Source: Winogradskyella luteola (GTDB lineage: Bacteria; Bacteroidota; Bacteroidia; Flavobacteriales; Flavobacteriaceae). From it: a stretch of 64,000 nucleotides of DNA. The stretch is taken from contig NZ_JAGSPD010000011.1 in the NCBI RefSeq assembly GCF_019203985.1, positions 38,545 to 102,544 on the forward strand. The letters run 5' to 3'. This document shows, in pieces, positions 1 through 10,456 of this stretch. The first letter of the stretch is position 1. Each line of letters opens with the position of its first letter. The position numbers and the translations under genes are program-made. The notes under the pieces are model-generated. The model saw nothing but the letters and a program-made list of their open reading frames with translations, searched no databases and was not told the origin of the DNA.

Positions 1-67
1 TAGAGGAACTTAAAGTGTCGTTTCTGGTTTTTTGAGTTTATTTTTTATTAAAACATGATTTTTGTCA

Positions 68-75
68 TACTTTTG
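68..75 (+). promoter_or_regulatory. Probable -7 promoter box
   Basis: TACTTTTG matches the Bacteroidota -7 consensus TAnnTTTG and lies 58 bases before the chosen start of the downstream AraC-family gene. No convincing -33 TTTG is seen at normal spacing. Confidence 0.4.
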
Positions 76-132
76 TAGTGAAATCAAGGGGTTTTTGATC
101 TTTTGTTTAGAACGAATCTAAATAAGAATAAA

Positions 133-1032
133 ATGAATTTAGAAAATTCTACTTCAAAAAGTGTCGCTAGAGGTACTTTTAATGAAACTTTCATTGAGAA
201 TGGTTTTTTTGTATTAACATCTAAAAATGAAGCGCATGCTGTTCAAATTCTTGAACGTGAGATTGATAGCACTTTTATTCAGTTTCACTTTTGTACCAAG
301 GGTTCAGCAGCTTTTGTGTTTAATAAAGGAAGTTATACACTAAATATTACTGAAGATACCTCTTTATTACTTTATAATCCACAACGAGATTTACCCATTC
401 ATTTAGAACTACAGCCTAATTCTTGGTTGGTATCTTTTGTTATTTCGATTGAGAAATTTCATGGTTTGTTTTCGCAAGATGCCAATTACGTTACTTTCTT
501 GTCTGAAGACAATAAGAACAAAAAATATTATACAGATGGTAAAATAAACCCATCAATGGCTGTGGTTTTAAATCAGTTAATAAGCTTTAATCTCAACAGC
601 TCAATTAAGTCTTTATATTTTAAGGCTAAGGTATATGAACTATTGAGCTTGTACTTTAACCGTAGTGAAGATGCAGATATAGAGCAGTGCCCATTTTTAG
701 TAGATGAGGTAAATGTGGCAAAACTTAAAAAGGCAAAAGACATTATTATTGCCAATATGGCCGAACCACCAACTTTACAGGAATTGTCTGAATCTATAGG
801 ATTGAGCCTTAAAAAGCTTAAAGAAGGTTTTAAACAAATCTATGGTGATACGGTTTATGGCTTTTTGTTTGACTATAAAATGGAAGTGGCACGCAAGCTT
901 TTAGAATCTGGCGACTACAACGTCAATGAAGTTGGGCTAAAAGTCGGTTACAGCACGTCTAGCCATTTTATTGCAGCTTTTAAAAAGAAGTTTGGGACTA
1001 CGCCAAAGAAGTATACTCAAGCATCATCATAA
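133..1032 (+). CDS. AraC-family transcriptional regulator
   Basis: This encodes a 299-residue regulator with a C-terminal AraC-type double helix-turn-helix of about 95 residues. The second helix-turn-helix contains NEVGLKVGYSTSSHFIAAFK and is followed by the usual FGTTPKKY ending. The N-terminal 180 residues are the presumed ligand-sensing part and I cannot assign a ligand. I chose the ATG at 133 over an in-frame TTG at 103 because the residues it adds look like untranslated leader. The gene stands alone and ends two bases from the convergent TraB-domain gene. The family call is firm. The regulon is unknown. Confidence 0.9.
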   Translation: MNLENSTSKSVARGTFNETFIENGFFVLTSKNEAHAVQILEREIDSTFIQFHFCTKGSAAFVFNKGSYTLNITEDTSLLLYNPQRDLPIHLELQPNSWLVSFVISIEKFHGLFSQDANYVTFLSEDNKNKKYYTDGKINPSMAVVLNQLISFNLNSSIKSLYFKAKVYELLSLYFNRSEDADIEQCPFLVDEVNVAKLKKAKDIIIANMAEPPTLQELSESIGLSLKKLKEGFKQIYGDTVYGFLFDYKMEVARKLLESGDYNVNEVGLKVGYSTSSHFIAAFKKKFGTTPKKYTQASS

Positions 1033-1033
1033 T

Positions 1034-4000
1034 CTAATAATCATAATACCCATTATAACCACCTCTAGAGCTTGGAGTTACACGTTTACGATCCTTGTAA
1101 ATGGCTAGGTTAATAATTTCTATGTATTGCTCTTCTAAGGTTTTGGTTTCATCTATTGTAGTGCCATAGTTTTCAGATATATCATAAAAATCTACAACCA
1201 ATTGTTTTGGGTCTTTTGGTTTTATAAATGAGATGTAATGCAATATTTCAGATTTGCCAGAATAGTCATCATTCTTGTCAATTTTAAAGAAATACATTAC
1301 GGCATCTTTACCTTTGTCCGTTTTAAAATTTCGCTTCATTAAAAAGGTAACGGAGTCTTTTTCTTTTTCGTAATTGGCTTGGGATAACAGTTTAGATTTG
1401 GCATACCGTTGTTGGCTGATATTAAGCGATTTTATGGTTTTTAATAGTTTGGCATCCTCTAAGGCTTCAAGAAGATAGTATTGGTTGTCTTCGTCTTCAA
1501 TCAGTTTTTCCTTAAGTGAACTCGGAATAGCTTCCTTATTTTTAGTTAACAGAATATAGTACTTTACCAATGCCGATTTGTCTTCCACATTCAACATTTT
1601 CTCAAAGAAATCTTTAGCACTGCGCTCTTTTCTATAGGGAAAAATGAGGTTTACATAAGTCGATAAATCATCGGAATAAGTTCTGTATTTGTAAGTATCG
1701 TTGCTCAAGCTACGCTTTACTTCAATTTTACCATCGTTTATCAATTGGTTTTTGTACCTATTGTAGGTTTTGGTTTTTATATATCCGCTATCTTTTACCT
1801 TTGCCAGTAAGTCGTAAAGTGGTTGTTTGTACTCGTTAATAGTACTGTACTGAAGGATTTTGGGATATAGTGCAGCTTTTAACTCCAAAGAATCTTTAGT
1901 GTAATAATTATAAAAAATACTACCAACAGATGCTAAGGGTAAATCGCGTTCCATTAGGTCCAAAGCCAAATCATAGTTCTCTTTTTTATTGGAATCAAAC
2001 AAACCTTCTAAGATCGAAGTCTGCGTTTGTGGATCGGAATAACTATCAAAATACAACTGCTTAATAAATGCTAAATTGTTCTTTAGGTCAATTTCAATAA
2101 GCTTTTCAACAAGGTGCGACTTAATGTTTAAACGTTCTTTTTTAAACTCAAAATCCTTTAAAACCGAAACAATATCCTTACTGTTATACGTTTTGAATTT
2201 AATGAGGTTATAAGCCTCTAAAATAATACTATCGTTTTCTTTTAAAGCTTTAAAGAACTGTCTGGTTTTATCTTTTAACACACTTTTACCCATTAAAGTG
2301 TCTATAGGTGTAAAGGTATCGTAGAATTCGGTTACAAATTTTGATGGACCACTTATGGAATCAATTAAAGTCTTCAATTCGAAAAGCACACCTTCTCTTA
2401 AGATATTCTTTACCATTACCTGCTTTGCACTCGCTGAATCTGTATAGGTAAAACTGTAATAGTAGGTGTCATCAGTTTTAGATTTTGTGCGGTTAGAGAT
2501 ATGAAATTTATTTTCTGGAGTGTAATAGCGTGAGCCGTAATTTACTTTACGCTCAATATCTTTCCATAAACTGTCCACATTATGATACATCTGCAAGTCA
2601 TGAAATTTCACTCTAGAAACCTCTATCTGCTCATTGGATTTTGTAGCATAAGTTGTGGATTTTGTCTTTTCTTCGTAATCTTTAGCATCCTTATTATTGT
2701 AACTGCCATAACCATAGGGGTTTGGTATTGGAGCTTTGGCATTGGTCTGTACTGAAAAATGTAATGAAGTATCTACAACTTTTTTAAAACCAGTATAATC
2801 GGTTGTGTTAAATTTAAAGGATTTAAAGAAATTCGTTTTGTCTGTTTTATTCGTGCCAACATAACCTAACAGATAATAGCTTCCGTCCTTAACTATAGTT
2901 TTTAAATGAAGATTTTTGCCCGAGATTGAATCTAAAACTGCATAGGATTCATAGTTTTTATATGTGCCAGCCTTAAAACCTCCTTTTTCTTCTTTAAGCT
3001 TATAGGTTTTGTAAAGTGCATGGTGAAAATATTTAGCTTCAAAACTGTCTTCTTCTATATAATTTAAATCATGAAGCACAGCCTCTTGCACAAAATAATA
3101 GGCATCATTTTTATAACCTTCTATTAGTTTTTTACCACTATTGTACATATTGCTGGTAACATAATATTCAGGGAAATTAACCTGAAATTTTTTGTTTGGA
3201 GACACAAATAAGGTATTGTCATCCGAAGGTTTCTTCAGTGTTATAGAGTTGAAAATTTTTTCTTCGTGCTGTAACACAAAATCACTGCGACCAGCAAATT
3301 TTATAATAATGATTTCCAAAGGTGTTTGATAAATATGATACTTCTGAAATTCCCCTTTTTTTGTTTTGTTAACAATGCTAAGTCCTGGATATGGGTTGGT
3401 CAATTTTTCTTTTCTTATAATATCGCCCGGGATATCCTCATAGAGTAAATCATCGATTTCCTTTAAAGTAATATGCTCTTTTTCGTTAGGTAAATAGGTA
3501 AAACGACTAATTCTATTAACCGTTAAATATGCCCCATTGGTCATATCTGGATCTAGATAGTATTTCTGTCCGCCATAGGAAAACTCTCTGAGTTCATCAT
3601 AAGTGTTCAGGCCTAAAAAACCATCAGGTGTATTGTGCATTTTTAGTGTTGGCGCTACAAAAAGACTATCGAGTTTTGTTTTTTCGTTTTTGCTGAAATC
3701 AGTTTGTTTAGAAGTTAAAGCCTTTACAGTATAACCTCTATCCCTTAGCATATTAATCATGCCTTGATTTCCTGGTAAATGTGCTGCGCCAACACCAGCA
3801 AATACAGACTTTTTTGGCATAAGTTCAACTAAGGAATTAACCATGTTTTCATTACGAATAAAGAGCATGTTCTCTCTGTAAAACTCAGTATTAACTCCAG
3901 CACCAATAGAATCCAAAAGATCTAAGTTTCTATCGCGGTATAAATTTTCTTGAATGAGATATGGGTTTTCCTTGGCATACAGTTTCTGAATCCAAGGATC

Positions 4001-4555
4001 TAAATCTTTCTTGTTGGCGTTATAGGCTGCTTTTGTGGTTAAATAGCGCGACTCTGCCAAATCTTCTAATCCATAAATATCCTTACCGTTTTTCTTTCCA
4101 GCTTGATAAATAAACATATCCAAGTAGGTTTCCTCTTCAAAATTATCTGCAGCATTATTTTTTCTGTACAAGTACGCATTAACAGCTCCGTTATCCATTC
4201 TAACAGATGCTCTTACGGCCATTTCCTCAGGATGCGTTAGTTTAAAGAGATTGGTGTAAAAGTCGTTTCTGTAATTATTATAACGACCCATTTCATTTAA
4301 CATCATATCATAGTTAAAACCTGGCCATGTTACAGGGTCAGATTCTAGAGCAACACAGTCACTTTCGTTTAAAGCTTTATAGAATACATCATCTAAGCGA
4401 AAAGCCACCTTTTTGCTTACATGCATGGTTCCGTAGAGATACGATGGTTTTTCAAGACCATTCCCAGTGATTTCCCAAAGCAAGCTTTGGTACTTTTGTT
4501 GGGAAAAACCTATTATTGAAATTGTGAATATAAAGGCCGTAAGAATTTTTCTCAT
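1034..4555 (-). CDS. Large TraB/GumN-domain protein
   Basis: This 1173-residue protein begins with a signal peptide ending near residue 18. A TraB/GumN domain of roughly 280 residues follows, seen from the early SYLYGTMHVSKK motif, the ALESDP segment and the later VFAGVGAAHLPG motif. TraB/GumN proteins are metalloprotease-like, and stand-alone members have about 300 residues. Here some 870 further residues follow, with no domain I recognise. They are rich in Lys, Asp and Tyr and read as a repeated extracytoplasmic fold. The product probably sits in the periplasm or outer membrane. It is convergent with the AraC gene. Substrate and function are unknown. Confidence 0.8.
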   Translation of the reverse strand: MRKILTAFIFTISIIGFSQQKYQSLLWEITGNGLEKPSYLYGTMHVSKKVAFRLDDVFYKALNESDCVALESDPVTWPGFNYDMMLNEMGRYNNYRNDFYTNLFKLTHPEEMAVRASVRMDNGAVNAYLYRKNNAADNFEEETYLDMFIYQAGKKNGKDIYGLEDLAESRYLTTKAAYNANKKDLDPWIQKLYAKENPYLIQENLYRDRNLDLLDSIGAGVNTEFYRENMLFIRNENMVNSLVELMPKKSVFAGVGAAHLPGNQGMINMLRDRGYTVKALTSKQTDFSKNEKTKLDSLFVAPTLKMHNTPDGFLGLNTYDELREFSYGGQKYYLDPDMTNGAYLTVNRISRFTYLPNEKEHITLKEIDDLLYEDIPGDIIRKEKLTNPYPGLSIVNKTKKGEFQKYHIYQTPLEIIIIKFAGRSDFVLQHEEKIFNSITLKKPSDDNTLFVSPNKKFQVNFPEYYVTSNMYNSGKKLIEGYKNDAYYFVQEAVLHDLNYIEEDSFEAKYFHHALYKTYKLKEEKGGFKAGTYKNYESYAVLDSISGKNLHLKTIVKDGSYYLLGYVGTNKTDKTNFFKSFKFNTTDYTGFKKVVDTSLHFSVQTNAKAPIPNPYGYGSYNNKDAKDYEEKTKSTTYATKSNEQIEVSRVKFHDLQMYHNVDSLWKDIERKVNYGSRYYTPENKFHISNRTKSKTDDTYYYSFTYTDSASAKQVMVKNILREGVLFELKTLIDSISGPSKFVTEFYDTFTPIDTLMGKSVLKDKTRQFFKALKENDSIILEAYNLIKFKTYNSKDIVSVLKDFEFKKERLNIKSHLVEKLIEIDLKNNLAFIKQLYFDSYSDPQTQTSILEGLFDSNKKENYDLALDLMERDLPLASVGSIFYNYYTKDSLELKAALYPKILQYSTINEYKQPLYDLLAKVKDSGYIKTKTYNRYKNQLINDGKIEVKRSLSNDTYKYRTYSDDLSTYVNLIFPYRKERSAKDFFEKMLNVEDKSALVKYYILLTKNKEAIPSSLKEKLIEDEDNQYYLLEALEDAKLLKTIKSLNISQQRYAKSKLLSQANYEKEKDSVTFLMKRNFKTDKGKDAVMYFFKIDKNDDYSGKSEILHYISFIKPKDPKQLVVDFYDISENYGTTIDETKTLEEQYIEIINLAIYKDRKRVTPSSRGGYNGYYDY

Positions 4556-4894
4556 TATATGTTCCGTGAAAATGGAATGTCTTTTAATTAAACATCGGGA
4601 CTCGTAAAGATATTTAATTCCCTGAAACAGCCATAGTCAATCCTTAAAACTCGTTTAAAAACTAATATTTTAGATGTTTTATCTTAAATATTAACGTCGA
4701 AAAGTTAAAATATTTCATGATAACAGTATTAATAATTCCTATTGTAGCTAATTAATGATATTGTAAATAGAGTTGTATTTTTGCTTATGAAAACCCATTA
4801 TGGGTATTTGACCTGCAATCGCATACATTGGTAGATTTAACTACATTCTAAAACGACAGACGATTGCAATAATTTAATAGGTTAAAAATAAAGC
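4556..4894. other. Intergenic region with structured hemH leader
   Basis: No gene is seen in these 339 bases. The right half holds a -7 box at 4776-4783, a small palindrome ACCCA-TTA-TGGGT at 4793-4805, and a long-range 8-bp inverted repeat TGCAATCG/CGATTGCA (4814-4821 and 4861-4868). The last arm ends 26 bases before the hemH start. The left half is AT-rich and featureless. Confidence 0.5.
4776..4783 (+). promoter_or_regulatory. Probable hemH -7 promoter box
   Basis: TATTTTTG fits TAnnTTTG and lies 111 bases before the hemH start. Transcripts starting just downstream would carry the structured leader described for this intergenic region. A matching -33 element is not clear. Confidence 0.45.
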
Positions 4895-5935
4895 ATGAAA
4901 AGAGGAATACTGCTAGTAAATTTAGGCTCACCAGATAGTCCAAATCCAAAAGATGTTAAAAGGTATTTAGGTGAATTTTTAATGGACGAAAGAGTCATTG
5001 ATGTCCCTCTTTGGGCTCGGAATCTTTTAGTAAAAGGAATTATTCTAAACACCAGACCTAAGGCCTCTGCAAAGGCCTACAAAAAGATATGGTGGGATGA
5101 AGGTTCGCCTTTAATTGTACTTTCAGAAAGGCTACAGGAGAAAGTTCAAGAACTGGTAGACTACCCTGTGGCTTTAGCCATGCGCTATGGTAGTATGGCC
5201 ATTAAAAATGGGCTACAGGAATTGGTAGATAAAGGTTGTACCGAAATAAAGACCATTCCGCTTTATCCACAATTTGCCATGGCGACAACCGAAACAATTG
5301 ATGTAAAGGTAGATGAACTGGTCGCTGAATATTTCCCTCAGTTAAAAATCACAAGAACCCCAGCATTTTACCATCGTGAAGATTATATTAACGTACTTTC
5401 AAAAAGTATAGCTGAAAAACTCGATGGTTTGGATTACGAACATATCCTTTTTAGTTACCATGGTGTTCCCGAAAGGCACATCCGTAAAAGTGATATTACC
5501 AATGGTAATTGTAAGATGAATGGTAAATGTTGCTTTAAAAAAGGGAGTCCACAGCATGAATTTTGCTATCGTCATCAATGCGAAATTACGACTGTGAATG
5601 TGGCGAAAAAGTTAGGCTTAAAAAATGGGACATACTCTACTACATTTCAATCTAGACTTGGTTTCGATCCATGGTTAAAACCTTATACAGACCGAACTAT
5701 TGAACGCATGGGGAAAGCAGGCACTAAGAAAATGGCCATTGTTACACCAGCGTTTGTTAGCGATTGTTTAGAAACACTAGAAGAAATTGCCATGGAGGGG
5801 GAGGAAATCTTTCACGAAGTAGGTGGGGAAGAATTTACGGTCATTCCTTGCCTAAACGATCGTGAAGATTTTGCTCAAGTCCTTGCAAATATGGTAGAGG
5901 AATGGGCAACTACTAAAAAACCCTTAACCGTTTAA
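4895..5935 (+). CDS. hemH: Ferrochelatase
   Basis: Ferrochelatase inserts ferrous iron into the porphyrin ring late in heme synthesis. The 346-residue protein opens with the typical GILLVNLGSPDSP and has the conserved HILFSYHGVPERH stretch with the metal-binding His in the middle. Near the C-terminus is a TPAFVSDCLETLEEI motif with the second conserved acidic cluster. A Cys-rich insert (CKMNGKCCFK...CYRHQC) lies around residues 200-230; clustered cysteines occur in several bacterial ferrochelatases, but whether an Fe-S cluster is bound is not shown. The stop overlaps the MATE gene start by one base, so the two are probably co-transcribed. Confidence 0.95.
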   Translation: MKRGILLVNLGSPDSPNPKDVKRYLGEFLMDERVIDVPLWARNLLVKGIILNTRPKASAKAYKKIWWDEGSPLIVLSERLQEKVQELVDYPVALAMRYGSMAIKNGLQELVDKGCTEIKTIPLYPQFAMATTETIDVKVDELVAEYFPQLKITRTPAFYHREDYINVLSKSIAEKLDGLDYEHILFSYHGVPERHIRKSDITNGNCKMNGKCCFKKGSPQHEFCYRHQCEITTVNVAKKLGLKNGTYSTTFQSRLGFDPWLKPYTDRTIERMGKAGTKKMAIVTPAFVSDCLETLEEIAMEGEEIFHEVGGEEFTVIPCLNDREDFAQVLANMVEEWATTKKPLTV

Positions 5936-7290
5936 TGGCTAAGGTATCAACACAAGATTTAGGACAAGAATCCATAGGAAAATTATTGATCCGCCAAGCA
6001 GTTCCTGCGTCAATTGGTATTTTGGTGATGTCACTAAATATTTTGGTTGATACCATTTTTGTTGGAAATTGGATAGGGCCAACGGCTATAGCAGCCATCA
6101 ATGTTGTATTACCAGTGTCATTTTTTATTGCCGCATTGGGTATGGCCATTGGTGTTGGTGGCTCATCAATTATTTCGAGAGCATTAGGTGCAAACAACCA
6201 ATTGAAAGCCTGTAAGACGTTTGGCAATCAGATTACATTAACCGCTTTTATTACCGTAATATTTGTCGTTTTTGGGTTGTGGTTTATAAATGATCTTATT
6301 CCTGCCTTTGGTGGTAAGGGAGATATTTTTGAACCCGCTAAGATATATTATAGAATCGTATTGTATGGAGTGCCGATTTTAGCTCTTTGTATGATGGGAA
6401 ACACCGTTATACGAGCAGAAGGTAAGCCCAAATTCGCCATGTATGCTATGATGTTTCCTTCCGTTGGAAACTTAGTTTTGGATGTGCTGTTTATAAAAGT
6501 TTTTGACTTCGGAATGGCAGGAGCAGCTTGGGCAACAACAGGATCTTATATCTTATGTTTTTTATTTATTCTTTGGTTCTTTTTGTCTAAGAATTCAGAA
6601 TTAAAAATAAATATTAAACACTTTGGATTGGATTTGCCTATTGTAAAAGAAATAGGTTCATTGGGTTTTGTAACCTTGGCCAGGCAAGCTATTGTTAGTG
6701 TGACGTATTTACTTATGAACAATATTTTGTTCGATTTGGGAGGTGAAACTTCTGTTACGGCTTATGCTATTGTAGTGCGAATGCTCATGTTTGCGTTGTT
6801 TCCTGTTTATGGTATTACACAAGGCTTTTTACCAATTGCAGGCTTTAATTACGGAGCAGAAAAATATAAAAGAGTTCGGGAAACCATTATGACGGCCATT
6901 AAGTATGGTATTTTATTAGCAGCTATCATATTTGTGTTTTTAATGATTTTTCCAGATGCCATTACACGATTATTTACACAAGATGCCGAGGTGCTTAAAG
7001 AAACCCCACCAGCCATGCGTTGGGTGTTTGCTGCAACTCCAATAATAGGTATACAGTTAATCGGTGCTGCATACTTTCAAGCTATTGGTAAAGCGATTCC
7101 AGCTTTACTATTAACTTTGTCAAGGCAAGGTTTTTTCTTTATTCCATTAATTTTAATTCTGCCAAAATATTATGGCGCTTTAGGAGTTTGGATGGCATTT
7201 CCGATTTCTGATGTATTGGCAACGCTTGTAACCGTTTTCTTTTTGCATCGCGAGGTAAAGTTAAATTTGTTGCCTAAGGAGACAGAATAA
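5935..7290 (+). CDS. MATE-family efflux transporter
   Basis: This is a 451-residue inner-membrane protein with about twelve hydrophobic segments in two similar halves, the normal MATE size and layout. Typical features are the N-terminal PASIGILVMSLNILVDTIFVG segment in helix 1 and the repeated pattern near residue 240. MATE pumps export organic cations or drugs using a sodium or proton gradient; the substrate cannot be read from sequence. The start codon overlaps the hemH stop, which suggests translational coupling. A link to porphyrin export is conceivable but unsupported. Confidence 0.9.
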   Translation: MAKVSTQDLGQESIGKLLIRQAVPASIGILVMSLNILVDTIFVGNWIGPTAIAAINVVLPVSFFIAALGMAIGVGGSSIISRALGANNQLKACKTFGNQITLTAFITVIFVVFGLWFINDLIPAFGGKGDIFEPAKIYYRIVLYGVPILALCMMGNTVIRAEGKPKFAMYAMMFPSVGNLVLDVLFIKVFDFGMAGAAWATTGSYILCFLFILWFFLSKNSELKINIKHFGLDLPIVKEIGSLGFVTLARQAIVSVTYLLMNNILFDLGGETSVTAYAIVVRMLMFALFPVYGITQGFLPIAGFNYGAEKYKRVRETIMTAIKYGILLAAIIFVFLMIFPDAITRLFTQDAEVLKETPPAMRWVFAATPIIGIQLIGAAYFQAIGKAIPALLLTLSRQGFFFIPLILILPKYYGALGVWMAFPISDVLATLVTVFFLHREVKLNLLPKETE

Positions 7291-7337
7291 TTTTTAATCC
7301 GTAATTTTAGGATTCTATAATCAACCACTAATTCATT

Positions 7338-10300
7338 ATGAAATTCCTATCTGCTGTAGTAATATTGCTGTCAATCTTCACATTTAATATTGAAGCGCAA
7401 AACTTTCAAGAATCTGATTATGGCGCTCTAGAATATAGATTACTCGGCCCTTTTAGAGGCGGACGAAGTGCAGCAGTTACAGGTATACCAAATCAGCCAA
7501 ATTTATACTATTTTGGATCTACTGGTGGTGGCATTTGGAAAACTACAAATGGAGGTCGCCAATGGGAGAATATCTCTGATGGTTATTTTGGTGGCAGTAT
7601 AGGTTCTATTGCAGTTTCTAAAAGTGACCCGAATGTAATTTATGTTGGCGGAGGAGAAAAAACAGTAAGAGGAAATGTATCTTCTGGTTACGGTATCTGG
7701 AAAAGTGTTGATGCTGGAAAAACTTGGCTGGAATTGGGATTAAAAAACTCACGACATGTGCCAAGAATAGCAATTCATCCAACCAATCACAATATCGTTT
7801 ATGCTGGTGTGATGGGTAATATTTACAAGCCTACAGAAGAACGCGGAGTGTATAAAAGTACGGATGGTGGGAAAACTTGGAAAAAGACCTTGTTCTCTAA
7901 TAAGTATGCTGGTGTTGTAGATTTAATTATGGATCCAACCAATCCAAGGATTTTATACGCCTCTACTTGGCGTGTACAACGCACCCCATACAGTTTAAGT
8001 TCTGGAGGTGAAGGTTCAGCACTTTGGAAGAGTACAGATAGTGGTGAAACTTGGGCGGAAATTTCAACTCAAAAAGGATTTCCTGAAGGTATATTAGGAA
8101 TTATTGGAGTCACTGTTTCACCTGTAAATAATCAACGTGTTTGGGCTATTGTAGAAAATAAAGATAAAGGTGGTTTATACCGAAGTGAAGACGGAGGTGA
8201 AACATGGGCTCAAGTCAATAGTGAACGAAAATTACGCCAACGTGCGTGGTATTACACACGTGTTTATGCAGATACAGAAGACGTTGATAAAGTCTATGTG
8301 TTGAATGTGCGCTACCATAAGAGTACAGATGGCGGAAAGACGTTTAGCACGCACAATGCACCACACGGTGACCACCACGATTTATGGATTGCACCAGAAA
8401 ACCCAAATAGAATGATTATTGGTGGTGATGGCGGAGCACAAGTTACCTATGATGGAGGTGAAACTTGGAGTACCTATCATAATCAGCCCACATCGCAGTT
8501 TTATCGTGTCACCACCGATAATGCATTTCCATATCGTATTTATGTAGCACAGCAAGATAATTCTACAATTAGAATACCACACCGTACAGATGGTTGGTCT
8601 ATTGGAGAAGACGATTGGGAGTCTACCGCTGGAGGAGAATCTGCTCACATTGCTATAGATCCAGAAGACAACGATATAGTCTATGGAGGAAGTTATGACG
8701 GCTTTTTAACCAGAGTAAACCATAAGACAGGAACTGTAAGAGCTATAAATGTATGGCCAGATAATCCAATGGGGCACGGTGCTGAAGGCATGAAATATCG
8801 TTTTCAATGGAATTTTCCAATTATATTTTCAAAACATAACCCCAATCGCCTGTACACTTTTTCACAGCATGTTCACGTTACAGAAAATGAAGGGCAATCT
8901 TGGAAGATCATCAGTCCGGATTTAACACGGAATGATCCTGAAAAGCTAAAATCTTCGGGCGGACCAATTACCCAAGATAATACTTCTGTAGAGTATTACT
9001 GTACCATTTTTGCTGCTCAAGAATCGTCACTAAAGGAAGGTTTGCTTTGGGTGGGAAGCGATGATGGTTTAATCCATGTGACACAAGATGCTGGAAAAAC
9101 TTGGAATAATGTAACGCCCAAAGGTATGCCGGAATGGATGATGATTAATAGTATTGAACCAAGCGCATTTGATGCCGGAACTTGTTATGTTGCTGGCACA
9201 AAATACAAAACAGGAGACTTTACGCCTTACCTCTATAAAACGACAGATTACGGTAAAACTTGGAAAAAAATTACCAATGGAATTAATGAAGAACACTTCA
9301 CAAGAGTTTTAAGAGAAGACCCAAAGCGAAAGGGATTATTATATGCGGGAACAGAAACAGGGATGTATATTTCTTTTAATGACGGAAAAGATTGGAAACC
9401 ATTTCAGCTAAATTTACCGATTGTTCCAATAACGGACTTAGCCATTAAAGACAATAATTTAATTGTAGCTACACAAGGACGAAGTCTTTGGATGATAGAT
9501 GATTTAACAGTTATCCATCAATTATATGACATGGATTTAAGTAAAAACGTATTATTTAAACCCAAAGACACCTACAGAATGCGTGGCAGTAGTAATAAAG
9601 GAAGTAAGACCAGAGGAACAAACCACCACAATGGCGTTATAACCTACTTTAATTTGAAAGATTATAAGGAAAATGACAGCGTGGCACTCACTTATTTTAA
9701 TACAAAAGGAGATACGATAAAAACCTTTTCAACCAAGGATAAAAAAAATAAACTAGAAGTTAAAAAAGGCGCTAATCAGTTTGTTTGGAATATGACTTAC
9801 GATGGTGCTGAGCGATTGGAAGGTATGATTTTGTGGTGGGCGAGTTTACAAGGGCCAAAAGCAATACCAGGACAATATAAAGTTAGTCTAAATGTTAACG
9901 GTGAAGAACAGTCGCAATCGTTTACAATTCTTACAGATCCAAGAGCAGAAGGCACGTTAGCGGATATGCAAAAACAATTTAAATTTATTAAGGATGTGAA
10001 TGAAACAATGGATAAAGCGCATAAATCCATAAAGAAGATTAGAAATATTAATGCGCAATTAGGTGCTTTTCAAAAGCAATATAAAGATGATGAGAACGTA
10101 AAAGATTTAGTTGAAAAAGCAAAAGTCTTGGAAGAACAATTGTCCAATATCGAAAAGGAACTATACCAAACTAAAAATAGAAGTGGTCAAGATCCGTTAA
10201 ACTTTCCAATTAAATTAACCAACAAATTAGGCCATTTAAATTCCTTGGTAAGTATGGGGGATTTTGCACCAACTGAGCAAGATATTGTTGTAAAGAATGA

Positions 10301-10421
10301 GCTAACCGCTAAAATTGAAAAACAACTATCTGCATTTAATTCAATCTTGAATGATGAGGTTAAAGCTTTCAATGCAGCATTTAATTTAAAGAATTTGAAT
10401 TATTTGTTTGTTGAGGATTGA
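7338..10421 (+). CDS. Secreted BNR/VPS10-like beta-propeller protein
   Basis: This 1027-residue protein has a signal peptide of about 20 residues ending at IEAQ. The following 650 residues carry many Asp-box (BNR) repeats of the form S-x-D-G-G-x-T-W, for example KSTDGGKTW and RSEDGGETW, which build sialidase- or sortilin-type beta-propellers. The last 300 residues resemble the non-propeller tail common in Bacteroidota relatives annotated as glycosyl hydrolase or VPS10-domain proteins. No sialidase catalytic Arg triad was identified, so enzymatic activity is not claimed. Export to the periplasm or cell surface is likely. Confidence 0.85.
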   Translation: MKFLSAVVILLSIFTFNIEAQNFQESDYGALEYRLLGPFRGGRSAAVTGIPNQPNLYYFGSTGGGIWKTTNGGRQWENISDGYFGGSIGSIAVSKSDPNVIYVGGGEKTVRGNVSSGYGIWKSVDAGKTWLELGLKNSRHVPRIAIHPTNHNIVYAGVMGNIYKPTEERGVYKSTDGGKTWKKTLFSNKYAGVVDLIMDPTNPRILYASTWRVQRTPYSLSSGGEGSALWKSTDSGETWAEISTQKGFPEGILGIIGVTVSPVNNQRVWAIVENKDKGGLYRSEDGGETWAQVNSERKLRQRAWYYTRVYADTEDVDKVYVLNVRYHKSTDGGKTFSTHNAPHGDHHDLWIAPENPNRMIIGGDGGAQVTYDGGETWSTYHNQPTSQFYRVTTDNAFPYRIYVAQQDNSTIRIPHRTDGWSIGEDDWESTAGGESAHIAIDPEDNDIVYGGSYDGFLTRVNHKTGTVRAINVWPDNPMGHGAEGMKYRFQWNFPIIFSKHNPNRLYTFSQHVHVTENEGQSWKIISPDLTRNDPEKLKSSGGPITQDNTSVEYYCTIFAAQESSLKEGLLWVGSDDGLIHVTQDAGKTWNNVTPKGMPEWMMINSIEPSAFDAGTCYVAGTKYKTGDFTPYLYKTTDYGKTWKKITNGINEEHFTRVLREDPKRKGLLYAGTETGMYISFNDGKDWKPFQLNLPIVPITDLAIKDNNLIVATQGRSLWMIDDLTVIHQLYDMDLSKNVLFKPKDTYRMRGSSNKGSKTRGTNHHNGVITYFNLKDYKENDSVALTYFNTKGDTIKTFSTKDKKNKLEVKKGANQFVWNMTYDGAERLEGMILWWASLQGPKAIPGQYKVSLNVNGEEQSQSFTILTDPRAEGTLADMQKQFKFIKDVNETMDKAHKSIKKIRNINAQLGAFQKQYKDDENVKDLVEKAKVLEEQLSNIEKELYQTKNRSGQDPLNFPIKLTNKLGHLNSLVSMGDFAPTEQDIVVKNELTAKIEKQLSAFNSILNDEVKAFNAAFNLKNLNYLFVED

Positions 10422-10456
10422 TTCGTCCTCTATTAAAGTAAAATGAATGAAAACCT

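Noticed and set aside
7338..10421. True sialidase or glycosyl hydrolase
   Set aside because: Asp-box repeats are clear, but I could not identify the catalytic Arg triad, Tyr and Glu, so only a beta-propeller is called.
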